Shown here: positions 1 to 5,285 of the stretch, piece after piece
Layout of the letters: every line of letters starts with the position of its first letter
Position numbering within the stretch: position 1 is the stretch's first letter
Source of the DNA: Alphaproteobacteria bacterium
GTDB taxonomy: Bacteria; Pseudomonadota; Alphaproteobacteria; UBA6615
Assembly: GCA_013003285.1 (NCBI GenBank)
Contig: JABDJY010000353.1
Coordinates: forward strand, 1-5,454
DNA: 5,454 nucleotides
Reading direction: 5' to 3'
Made by a program: the position numbers and the translations under genes
The notes under the pieces: generated by a model
Told to the model about the DNA's origin: nothing
Seen by the model: only the letters and a program-made list of their open reading frames with translations
Databases searched by the model: none

Positions 1-153
1 ATCGCCAGCCCGCTGCGCTTGTCCGAAACGCCGGTCGAATATCGCCACCACCCGCCCCTGCTTGGCGAGCACACGAAAGAAGTGCTAGCAGAAAAACTGG
101 GGCTCGACGACGCGGCGCTGGCAGACCTGAAGGCCAGCGGCGCCATCGGCTGA
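1..153 (+). CDS. CaiB/BaiF-type CoA-transferase, C-terminal end (partial)
   Basis: Only the last 50 codons are in the window, in the first frame and ending at TGA 151-153. The tail contains a PxLGEHT-type motif (residues about 19-25 of the fragment) followed by EVLAEKLGLDD and a final GAIG. This is the usual C-terminal signature of class III (CaiB/BaiF) CoA-transferases, which move CoA between acyl groups in the cytoplasm. The active-site aspartate lies far upstream and cannot be checked, so neither substrate nor activity can be stated. It precedes a small DUF551-like gene by 20 nt and is probably co-transcribed with it. The family call is fairly safe; another acyl-CoA enzyme with a similar tail is the main alternative. 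Confidence 0.8.
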   Translation: MASPLRLSETPVEYRHHPPLLGEHTKEVLAEKLGLDDAALADLKASGAIG

Positions 154-160
154 TAGCTCT

Positions 161-166
161 GAGGAG
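161..166 (+). promoter_or_regulatory. Ribosome binding site of the 66-aa gene
   Basis: GAGGAG lies seven bases before ATG 174. It is a strong Shine-Dalgarno sequence and supports this short reading frame being a real gene rather than a chance ORF. Confidence 0.7.
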
Positions 167-173
167 AAAACCA

Positions 174-374
174 ATGAATGTCGACTGGATCAGCATCGCC
201 GATAAGGTGCCCGACGATGGCACCAACGTATTGGTGACGACAGAATATGCCGGCAAGCGCTATGTCACCGCGGCGCACCGCCACGGCGCTTTCTGGCTGG
301 GTTCGGAATCGCACGAGGTTCTGCTCGGCGACGTCGTCGCTTGGGTGGAACTGCCCGAACCCTGGTCTTCCTAA
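174..374 (+). CDS. Small DUF551-like protein of unknown function
   Basis: This is a 66-residue soluble protein with no signal peptide or membrane segment. The pattern WIS (residues 5-7), a proline-rich turn P13-D-D-G, a strand NVLVTT (18-23), an aromatic FW (40-41) and a closing AWVELPEP (56-63) resembles the DUF551 domain. DUF551 members typically begin with a Trp-Ile segment and end with an H/x-W-x-x-LPEP motif, and are often found in phage or accessory genes. Their biochemical role is not known. A strong GAGGAG leader and a 21-nt gap to the Rieske gene suggest it is a genuine member of the CoA-transferase/Rieske operon. The family assignment comes from pattern recognition only; a partner or regulatory role for its neighbours would be speculation. 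Confidence 0.7.
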   Translation: MNVDWISIADKVPDDGTNVLVTTEYAGKRYVTAAHRHGAFWLGSESHEVLLGDVVAWVELPEPWSS

Positions 375-395
375 TTATTCCCAGACGGGCCCGTC

Positions 396-734
396 ATGAC
401 ATTGGTTAAACTTTGCGAACTCGACGATATTGCCGACCAGGAAGCCAAGAGCTTTGTCGGCCGGGTCGATGGCAAGCAGCGCAACATCTTTGCCGTGCGC
501 AAGGCCGACAATTATTACGTCTATCTCAACCACTGCCCCCATGCCGGCGCGTTGATCGACCATATCCAGGGCAAGTTCTTCAACGGCGACGGCACGCTGT
601 TGCGCTGCGGCATGCACGGCGCGCTGTTTCAAATCGAAGATGGCGAATGCACCGACGGGCCGTGCATGGGCAAAAGCCTGACCCCTGTGCCGTCCGAGAC
701 CAAGGCGGACGGGCTCTATATCGAGGAAACTTGA
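396..734 (+). CDS. Rieske [2Fe-2S] ferredoxin-like protein
   Basis: This is a 112-residue single-domain cytoplasmic Rieske protein. The cluster ligands are visible as C47-P-H49 in NHCPHAGALID and C71-G-M-H74 in LRCGMHGALF, separated by 21 residues. The second motif is followed by the family-typical DG-C85-TDGPC90-MG-K-SL segment. Size and architecture fit stand-alone ferredoxin components or Rieske accessory proteins, which carry single electrons to an oxygenase or other redox partner. No oxygenase alpha subunit is visible nearby, so its partner is unknown. ATG 396 lacks a convincing Shine-Dalgarno sequence (upstream bases are CAGACGGGCCCGTC), so it may be translated by coupling from the gene 21 nt upstream. 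A separate electron-transfer link to the distal flavin monooxygenases is conceivable but unsupported. The family call is secure; the role is not. Confidence 0.9.
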   Translation: MTLVKLCELDDIADQEAKSFVGRVDGKQRNIFAVRKADNYYVYLNHCPHAGALIDHIQGKFFNGDGTLLRCGMHGALFQIEDGECTDGPCMGKSLTPVPSETKADGLYIEET

Positions 735-787
735 GCAGCAGCTCTCCACGATTTCGTGACCTGGACCAATTGACCAGGCTTGCGCAC

Positions 788-817
788 TTGAAACGCTGTA
801 GGCTCAAAGCCTAAGAT
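788..817 (+). promoter_or_regulatory. Weak candidate promoter upstream of the phosphoesterase
   Basis: TTGAAA (788-793) and TAAGAT (812-817) are separated by 18 bp and match sigma-70 boxes at 5/6 and 4/6 positions. The spacer holds a perfect inverted repeat, TAGGCT-CAA-AGCCTA (799-813), which overlaps the -10 and could be an operator or a short RNA hairpin. Placement in the 127-nt gap before a new gene pair is sensible, but such matches also occur by chance. Confidence 0.3.
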
Positions 818-849
818 GCTTGCAAGAATTTCCAAATTTTTAAAATCAT

Positions 850-854
850 AGGGA
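850..854 (+). promoter_or_regulatory. Ribosome binding site of the phosphoesterase
   Basis: AGGGA lies seven bases before ATG 862. It fixes this ATG as the start, in agreement with the metallophosphoesterase fold beginning immediately at MKFVLYSDIH. Confidence 0.6.
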
Positions 855-861
855 AAACGCC

Positions 862-1620
862 ATGAAATTCGTCCTGTACTCGGATATCCACGCACAGCTG
901 CCACAGCTCGAGGCGGTGCAAAAGGCGGTCGACGCCGAAAAGGCGGACAAGGAAGTCGTCATTGGCGATCTGCTGATGCTCGGCCCGTCGCCGTCCGAAG
1001 TGGTCGACAATATCCGCTCGCGTCCCAACACCGACGTGGTGGTCGGCAACCTCGATCTATGGGTCACCGATAAGCGCTGGGAAACCCACGAACCGCGCAG
1101 CCCGCATCAGGCCTGGATGTTCGAAATGGCCAAACAGACCCGCGAGATGCTGTCGGAAGATCAACTTCACTGGCTGTCGAATTTGCCCTTCTCGATCACC
1201 TATTCCCCCGAGCAAGGCCATGACTTCTTCATCTTCCACGGCACGCCCTACGACATCGGCGACGACGATGCCTTGCCGGCGCGGCTGACCGACGATGAGG
1301 TCAAAGAGAAGATCAAAGGCGTCACCGCAAAGATCATGGCACACGGCCATATCCACGGGCCCTATGTTCGTGAAGTCGGTGATCAAACCATCGTCTGCGT
1401 CGCCGCGGTTGGCATGCAGTGGGACGGCGACCCGCGGCCTTCATATGGTGTCGTTGAATATCACGGCGACGGCAAATGGACCGCCGAAGTCAAACATGTC
1501 GAGTTCGACTGCGAAGAGCAGGCGACCTACAACGAAAATTGCTGGATCGAGCATGGCGACCGTATCGCCGGCATGATCCGCACTGGAACCTTCTGGAATC
1601 CGGACCACATGCCCCACTAA
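862..1620 (+). CDS. Calcineurin-like metallophosphoesterase (YfcE-like)
   Basis: This 252-residue cytoplasmic protein shows the metallophosphoesterase motifs in order: D8-x-H10 (SDIHA), G35-D36 followed by LMLGPSP, G62-N63-L-D65, H126 in FHGTP, and G162-H163-I-H165. These supply the dinuclear metal site that hydrolyses phosphomono- or diesters. The GDxxxxGPxP arrangement and GNxD box point to the small YfcE/MJ0936-like phosphodiesterase group. The usual His of GNHD is Leu64 here; YfcE-type enzymes also lack it (GNCD), so activity on diesters is still plausible. The last 60 or so residues, after the final motif and strand (SYGVVEY), form a C-terminal extension rich in aromatic and acidic residues, ending in FWNPDHMPH, that I do not recognise. 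It is followed 22 nt later by a methyltransferase and is probably co-transcribed with it. The physiological substrate is unknown. Confidence 0.87.
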   Translation: MKFVLYSDIHAQLPQLEAVQKAVDAEKADKEVVIGDLLMLGPSPSEVVDNIRSRPNTDVVVGNLDLWVTDKRWETHEPRSPHQAWMFEMAKQTREMLSEDQLHWLSNLPFSITYSPEQGHDFFIFHGTPYDIGDDDALPARLTDDEVKEKIKGVTAKIMAHGHIHGPYVREVGDQTIVCVAAVGMQWDGDPRPSYGVVEYHGDGKWTAEVKHVEFDCEEQATYNENCWIEHGDRIAGMIRTGTFWNPDHMPH

Positions 1621-1642
1621 GCCGGCGCCTTCACTGGCTCGG

Positions 1643-2380
1643 ATGACGACAACGCCGAAATCTGCGCCGCCCTTCTGGGTGGCGCAGACCAAGCAACTCA
1701 TCCGCCGCCGCTACGCCCGGCTCGCGTCCACCGACGCCTTCCAACCGGATCCACGAACAAAAGCCATCGACGCCGGCTGTCCGGCCGCTTGGTACGACGC
1801 CTTGCCCGTCCGCGCGGCCCAGGCCTTTTCCGGCTGCGGTTGGCCGGCCGGTGATCTCGACCCCGCCGGCTTGCAAACCGTCATTGATTTGGGCTGCGGC
1901 GGCGGCCTCGATTCACGATTTCTTGCCGAGCGGCTGAGCGCCAACGCCCAAATCATCGCCCTCGATCTAACGCCGGAGGCGCTGACCCGCGCCCGCGACA
2001 CGCTGACCGGTGCCGGTGGCGCGACGGTGCGGCTGCTCGCGGCGGATATGGAAAGCCTCCCTCTCCCCGACGGCTGCGCCGATGCGGTCATCGCCAACGC
2101 CGCGCTAAACCTCGCCACCGATAAACCGGCGGCGTTCGCGGAAATAGTCCGTGTCCTGCGCCCCGGCGGCCATTTAGTTGCCGCCGACTTGGTTCGAGAG
2201 GGCCCGCTGCCGCCGGAGATCCTGGCCAATCCCATGGCCATGGCGACGTCGCTCGGCGGTGTCACGGAGGAAGCCGAGTTGCTGGCCATGCTCGAAGGTG
2301 CTGGTCTGCGGGACATTTCGATTAGCGGCCACTGTCCGTTTGGACCGGTCATGGCGGTGAGCGTCATCGCTACACGGTAG
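1643..2380 (+). CDS. ArsM-like SAM-dependent methyltransferase lacking arsenic-site cysteines
   Basis: This 245-residue class I methyltransferase has the SAM glycine-rich motif VIDLGCGGGLD (80-90), the acidic end of strand 2 (ALDLT, 106-110), AADMESLPLPD (133-143) and RVLRPGGHLV (170-179). The flow of the sequence closely follows arsenite methyltransferases: an N-terminal RRRYARLA, a GCG at 64-66, NAALNLATDKPAAF (152-165) and SLGG (203-206). However, the cysteines that family normally shows after the glycine motif, in NCVxNL and in CLGG are Ser91, Ala153 and Ser203 here; only Cys65 remains. Arsenic methylation is therefore unlikely and the acceptor is unknown. ATG 1643 has only a poor Shine-Dalgarno sequence; GTG 1679 is a weaker alternative. 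The gene follows the phosphoesterase by 22 nt, suggesting translational coupling, and ends at the convergent terminator block. The methyltransferase fold is secure; the ArsM kinship is by motif comparison. Confidence 0.88.
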   Translation: MTTTPKSAPPFWVAQTKQLIRRRYARLASTDAFQPDPRTKAIDAGCPAAWYDALPVRAAQAFSGCGWPAGDLDPAGLQTVIDLGCGGGLDSRFLAERLSANAQIIALDLTPEALTRARDTLTGAGGATVRLLAADMESLPLPDGCADAVIANAALNLATDKPAAFAEIVRVLRPGGHLVAADLVREGPLPPEILANPMAMATSLGGVTEEAELLAMLEGAGLRDISISGHCPFGPVMAVSVIATR

Positions 2381-2392
2381 CTACCACAAGGC

Positions 2393-2427
2393 AAAGAAAA
2401 AGGTCGTCCCGGCGAACCGAGACGACC
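2393..2427 (-). terminator. Rho-independent terminator of the minus-strand monooxygenase
   Basis: GGTCGTC (2402-2408) pairs with GACGACC (2421-2427). After one C/A mismatch, CGG (2410-2412) pairs with CCG (2417-2419) around a CGAA loop. Read on the minus strand, this is a GC-rich stem with a UUCG loop followed by TTTTTCTTT (complement of 2393-2401), a classic intrinsic terminator 43 nt past the stop of the monooxygenase. Confidence 0.8.
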
Positions 2428-2428
2428 C

Positions 2429-2447
2429 AGGTGGCGCCACCTTTTTT
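2429..2447 (+). terminator. Rho-independent terminator of the phosphoesterase/methyltransferase pair
   Basis: The 14-nt palindrome AGGTGGCGCCACCT (2429-2442) can fold as a 5-bp stem with a GCGC loop. It runs directly into TTTTTT (2442-2447) on the plus strand. It sits about 50 nt after the methyltransferase stop and two bases beyond the minus-strand terminator, so the two convergent units share a back-to-back terminator block. Confidence 0.65.
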
Positions 2448-2469
2448 AGGCGGCTTATTTCGTGACCCG

Positions 2470-3696
2470 CTACTCCGCCGCGATGGCGAAGTCTGGAATT
2501 TCCAGTTCGGGCAAAATCTTTTCCATAAAGGTCGACAGCTCTTCCAGCATGTCGTCCTTGGGCTGCTGCGCCCAATGGAAGATCAGGGTGATGTATTCGG
2601 CCGGGACCTCGGCATAGGTTTCCTTCCAAGCCGCGATCGATTCATCCAGCGTGCCGCCAATGAAGATGCCTGAATCTTTCATCGACTGAACCAGCTGGTC
2701 GTCGGAGCCTTGCGGGAATTGCGGGAAGAACGGCCCATAGAAGTTCTTGTAGATGTCGAGATCGTATTCGCGCAGCTTGCGGTTATAGTCTTCGGGGGTC
2801 TTCGCGATGTGCGGCCAACGCACCATGTTTTGGTTCTGACCGCGTTGGAATGTGCGGCCGTGCATGGCGGCTTCATCGACATAGAGGTCGACCAATTCGG
2901 ACATGCCCTGGGTGGTCATGAAGTAGGTCGGGATGAAACCGTGCTTGGCGCAGAACTTAATCGAGTCCGGGCTCTTCGAGGCCGCTACCATGACCGGCGG
3001 ATGGGGCTTCTGAAAAGGCTTCGGCACCACGCTCACGCGCTGCACCGCGCCATTCTCATCGATCTCGCCCTCGACCCCCGCCTCCGACGCAATCTTCCAG
3101 GCCGGATAGTCTTCGACACCGGTATCGAACGGATACGGCGCCTTATAAAATTTACCATCGAGGCGAACTGATTCTTCGGTCCAGCATTTGAGGACCATTT
3201 CGACGCGCTCTTCGAATATCTCGCGATTTCGCTTATCGTTGTCGCTGCCGTCGGACACCGTCGCCACTGAATCGGAAAACTGACCGATGATGTTGGTCCA
3301 GCGCGACTGGTAACCGCGCGCAAAACCAACCCAGAATTTACCCTTGGTCAGGTGATCGATGATCGCGGTTTCCTCGGCAACCCGGATCGGATCCTGGGTC
3401 GCCGCCACATAACCGAGCGCGCCCACATGCATATTCTTGACCTGGCCTGCCCAATAGGCGTTCAAGACGCCGGGATTGGGTCCAACTTCATAGCCTTCCG
3501 AATGAAAATGATGCTCGATCGCCCCCATGCCCCAGACGCCCATATCGTCGGCTGCCTTGGCGATGTCGGTCCACTCATGGACGAGGCGATGGTACATATC
3601 GCTATCATTGCCCAGGGGACGGTTGGCCTTGCGGCCTTCCTCACCGTCGGAGGGGAACATCGGGTAAAGTTGTAAAATTACTTTCGGCAGCGCCAT
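2470..3696 (-). CDS. Luciferase-like flavin-dependent monooxygenase (copy 2, distal)
   Basis: This is a 408-residue member of the bacterial luciferase-like TIM-barrel family (PF00296), soluble and cytoplasmic. Members insert one oxygen atom into organic substrates using reduced FMN or F420. WGMGAIEHHFHSEGY (55-69) matches the EHH segment of bacterial luciferase alpha chains, which holds the catalytic histidine (H62/H63 here). Other family signatures are QDPIRVAEE (101-109), GFARGYQSRW (124-133), FEERV (161-165), PKPFQKPHPPV (225-235) and GGTLDES (347-353). The roughly 210-235 region and C-terminal tail make it longer than the usual 330-360 residues. An upstream in-frame ATG (3792) was rejected: ATG 3696 has AGGGAG seven bases before it, and the paralogue starts at the same MALPKV. 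About 69% identity to the neighbouring copy points to tandem duplication. Substrate unknown. Confidence 0.9.
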   Translation of the reverse strand: MALPKVILQLYPMFPSDGEEGRKANRPLGNDSDMYHRLVHEWTDIAKAADDMGVWGMGAIEHHFHSEGYEVGPNPGVLNAYWAGQVKNMHVGALGYVAATQDPIRVAEETAIIDHLTKGKFWVGFARGYQSRWTNIIGQFSDSVATVSDGSDNDKRNREIFEERVEMVLKCWTEESVRLDGKFYKAPYPFDTGVEDYPAWKIASEAGVEGEIDENGAVQRVSVVPKPFQKPHPPVMVAASKSPDSIKFCAKHGFIPTYFMTTQGMSELVDLYVDEAAMHGRTFQRGQNQNMVRWPHIAKTPEDYNRKLREYDLDIYKNFYGPFFPQFPQGSDDQLVQSMKDSGIFIGGTLDESIAAWKETYAEVPAEYITLIFHWAQQPKDDMLEELSTFMEKILPELEIPDFAIAAE

Positions 3697-3702
3697 GCTG
3701 TA

Positions 3703-3708
3703 CTCCCT
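3703..3708 (-). promoter_or_regulatory. Ribosome binding site of monooxygenase copy 2
   Basis: On the minus strand AGGGAG lies six bases before ATG 3696. It decides the start against a 32-codon longer frame whose extra residues have no counterpart in the paralogue. Confidence 0.75.
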
Positions 3709-3785
3709 TAAACTAAAATACGCGGTATTTCTGGGCTCTTTCGATGGCGAACCTAATGATTCAGAGCTCCAACCGCCAATAGTAA

Positions 3786-3818
3786 GTCGCAATAATAGCT
3801 ATAAGAAATCTATATAGT
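3786..3818 (-). promoter_or_regulatory. Candidate operator region of monooxygenase copy 2
   Basis: Read on the minus strand this AT-rich stretch runs ACTATATAG (3810-3818), then ATAGCTAT (3795-3802), TATTATT (3791-3797) and CGAC (3786-3789). The leader of copy 1 shows ACTATAG, TATTATT and CGAC in the same order at nearly the same distances from its start. This may be a conserved LysR-type operator or a remnant of the duplicated leader. I see no good -35/-10 pair here, so it is a weak, similarity-based call. Confidence 0.3.
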
Positions 3819-3857
3819 AAAATGCCCCACTACCGGAATTAGCGGTAGTGGGGCATT
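3816..3857 (-). terminator. Hairpin terminator between the two monooxygenases
   Basis: AATGCCCCACTACCG (3821-3835) and CGGTAGTGGGGCATT (3843-3857) form a perfect 15-bp stem with a 7-nt loop. On the minus strand the stem is followed by TTTTACTATA, so the downstream U-tract is short (the T-run overlaps the stem base). It begins 37 nt after the stop of monooxygenase copy 1 and probably ends or attenuates its transcript before copy 2. The near-perfect symmetry would also fit a bidirectional or processing hairpin. Confidence 0.7.
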
Positions 3858-3893
3858 AATTCTCACGACTGGTGAATTGCCGACTAAAGCCGG

Positions 3894-5123
3894 CTATTCC
3901 GCGGCGGCGGCAAACTCGGGTACCTCGAGCTCTGGCAATACCTTATCCATGAATTGCTGCAGCTCATCCATCATTACCTCCTTCGGACATTGTGCCCAAT
4001 GCCAAATCAAGGTGATGTATTCGGCGGGAGCTTGATCGTAGATCTCGCGCCATTGACGGATCGACTCATCGACGGTGCCGCCGATAAAGATGCCCGATTC
4101 CTGCATCGCGTCAATGTGAGTGGCCTCATCAGCGCTCTGTGGGAACTGCGGGAAGAACGGTCCGTAGAAGTTCTTGTAGATGTCCAAATCATAGTCGCGC
4201 AGTCGCTGCAAATACTCATCATGCGACTTGGTGATATGAGGCCAACGGACAATGTTTTGGTTCTGGCCAAGCGCATATTTGATGCCATGCTTGGCGCCTT
4301 CTTCTACGTACAGATTGGCCATCTCGACATAAGTTAGCGTGTGCATGAAATAGGTCGGAATGAAACCATTACGGGCGCAAAACTGAATCGACTCCGGACT
4401 TTTCGAGGCGGCGACCATGACGGGCGGATGCGGTTTCTGATAGGGCTTGGGCACAACGCAGACCCGGCGCACGGCGCCATTATCGTCGATCTCCCCCAAC
4501 GCACCAGCCTCGCCGGCGATCTGCCGGGCCGGATAATTCACGACCCCCGTGTCTCGCGGAAACGGCGCCTTATAGTACTTGCCGTCGAAGGAGATCGATT
4601 CATTGGTCCAAGCTTCAATCACCTGCATGACTCGTTCTTCGAATATTTCGCGATTCTGGTGGTCGGCGGCACTCTTGTCCGACACTGTCGCCTCGGTACC
4701 GGTAAATTGACCGAGAATATTGGTCCAGCGGGACTGATAGCCGCGTGCGAACCCCACGAAGTAGCGGCCATCGCACATATGGTCGATGATCGCCGTTTCT
4801 TCCGCAACGCGGATCGGATCCTGCGTCGACATGACGTAACCCAAAGCCCCGATATTGGCGTTCTTGACCAACGCCGACCAGCGGGCATTCAGCACGCCCG
4901 GATTGGGGCCGACTTCATAACCCTCGGAATGAAGATGATGCTCGATGGTCCCAAGACCCCAAACCCCCATCTTATCGGCCTCGACCACCACATCGTCCCA
5001 TTCGTGGACAATCTTGTGATAGATCTCAGAATCGGTTCCCAATGCGCGGCGCGCCTTGCGGCCTTCTTCGCCGGCGGAGGGAAACATCGGATAGAGTTGG
5101 AGAATAACTTTCGGCAGTGCCAT
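3894..5123 (-). CDS. Luciferase-like flavin-dependent monooxygenase (copy 1, next to lysR)
   Basis: This 409-residue paralogue of the downstream copy has the same luciferase-like TIM-barrel layout. It shows the EHHLHSEGY segment with H62/H63 as luciferase-type catalytic histidines, QDPIRVAEE (101-109), GFARGYQSRW (124-133), PKPYQKPHPPV (225-235), YDLDIYKNFYGPFFPQFPQ (311-329) and GGTVDES (348-354). It oxidises an unknown small molecule with FMNH2 or F420H2, which must come from a reductase not seen in the window. Differences from copy 2 cluster at residues 81-90, 141-158, 261-270 and 301-309 and at a one-residue insertion near 332-340. Such surface or substrate-lid regions could change specificity while the core stays nearly identical. 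ATG 5123 has AGGAG (minus strand, 5130-5134) six bases upstream. It is divergent from the LysR gene, the usual arrangement for a regulated target. Confidence 0.92.
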   Translation of the reverse strand: MALPKVILQLYPMFPSAGEEGRKARRALGTDSEIYHKIVHEWDDVVVEADKMGVWGLGTIEHHLHSEGYEVGPNPGVLNARWSALVKNANIGALGYVMSTQDPIRVAEETAIIDHMCDGRYFVGFARGYQSRWTNILGQFTGTEATVSDKSAADHQNREIFEERVMQVIEAWTNESISFDGKYYKAPFPRDTGVVNYPARQIAGEAGALGEIDDNGAVRRVCVVPKPYQKPHPPVMVAASKSPESIQFCARNGFIPTYFMHTLTYVEMANLYVEEGAKHGIKYALGQNQNIVRWPHITKSHDEYLQRLRDYDLDIYKNFYGPFFPQFPQSADEATHIDAMQESGIFIGGTVDESIRQWREIYDQAPAEYITLIWHWAQCPKEVMMDELQQFMDKVLPELEVPEFAAAAE

Positions 5124-5129
5124 AACGAA

Positions 5130-5142
5130 CTCCTACATTATA
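5130..5142 (-). promoter_or_regulatory. RBS and -10-like element of monooxygenase copy 1
   Basis: On the minus strand TATAAT (complement of 5137-5142) is followed two bases later by AGGAG (5130-5134) and ATG at 5123. As a -10 box it would give a very short leader with the RBS almost at the transcript start. No good -35 lies 17-18 bp upstream, as expected for an activator-dependent promoter, so the -10 is tentative while the RBS is firm. Confidence 0.45.
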
Positions 5143-5162
5143 GCGCGCTTGCGGCGCGCTAT
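5140..5162 (-). repeat. Inverted repeat next to the copy 1 promoter
   Basis: ATAGCGCGC (5140-5148) and GCGCGCTAT (5154-5162) are perfect 9-bp inverted arms around TTGCG. The proximal arm overlaps the -10-like TATAAT of monooxygenase copy 1. It could be an operator for a repressor or, if transcription begins further upstream, an mRNA hairpin beside the RBS. It stands out as GC-rich in an AT-rich divergent region. Confidence 0.6.
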
Positions 5163-5223
5163 TGATTGAGTTCCCCTGCGCAGAAACCCTAAGAAACTTG
5201 AGGATGTCGAACAAATAATAAGT

Positions 5224-5254
5224 TTGGATATTTCCTATAGTTTTTGACTATAAT
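5224..5254 (+). promoter_or_regulatory. Probable promoter of the lysR gene
   Basis: A perfect TATAAT at 5249-5254 has TTGGAT (5224-5229) 19 bp upstream, a long but usable spacing. Transcription would start near 5261, giving a leader of about 25 nt before TTG 5286. The -10 is convincing; the -35 is weak. Confidence 0.5.
5236..5252. promoter_or_regulatory. LysR-type regulator binding box (T-N11-A)
   Basis: TATAG-TTTTTGA-CTATA is an inverted repeat with 5-bp arms and a 7-nt spacer, and contains the T-N11-A core of LysR-type operators (T5238, A5250). It overlaps the -10 of the lysR gene, the classic position for autorepression. It sits 113-129 nt upstream of monooxygenase copy 1, which it could activate. 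The motif is visible directly; binding is inferred. Confidence 0.6.
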
Positions 5255-5285
5255 ACGGTCGCTAACTTCACACGGTGGCAAACCC

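Noticed and set aside
396..734. Unusual Rieske spacing (21 residues between the two ligand pairs)
   Set aside because: It is longer than the textbook 15-17, but I recall small stand-alone Rieske proteins with the same DG-C-xxGPC tail showing this spacing, so it is probably normal for the subfamily.
375..749. Minus-strand open frame (124 codons) opposite the Rieske gene
   Set aside because: The Rieske ligands and family motifs are on the plus strand; the antisense frame shows nothing recognisable.
799..813. TAGGCT-CAA-AGCCTA hairpin as a terminator of the Rieske operon
   Set aside because: The stem is only 6 bp and no T-run follows, so a terminator call is not justified. It is mentioned only as a possible operator within the weak promoter.
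1643..2380. Calling the methyltransferase an arsenite methyltransferase (arsM)
   Set aside because: The cysteines expected for arsenic binding are replaced and no ars genes are nearby, so only an ArsM-like label is supported.
1711..2394. Minus-strand open frame (227 codons) opposite the methyltransferase
   Set aside because: The translation is low-complexity, rich in Ser, Ala and Arg, and resembles no family. The plus-strand frame carries all SAM-methyltransferase motifs.
3697..3792. N-terminal extension of monooxygenase copy 2 to ATG 3792
   Set aside because: ATG 3696 has a strong AGGGAG leader and matches the MALPKV start of the paralogue. The extra 32 residues have no counterpart in copy 1 and cover the likely regulatory region.
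4341..5165. Long plus-strand open frame (274 codons) antisense to monooxygenase copy 1
   Set aside because: It is a codon-bias shadow of a well-conserved monooxygenase gene. Its translation has no recognisable domain and no convincing RBS, and a similar but shorter shadow appears opposite copy 2.
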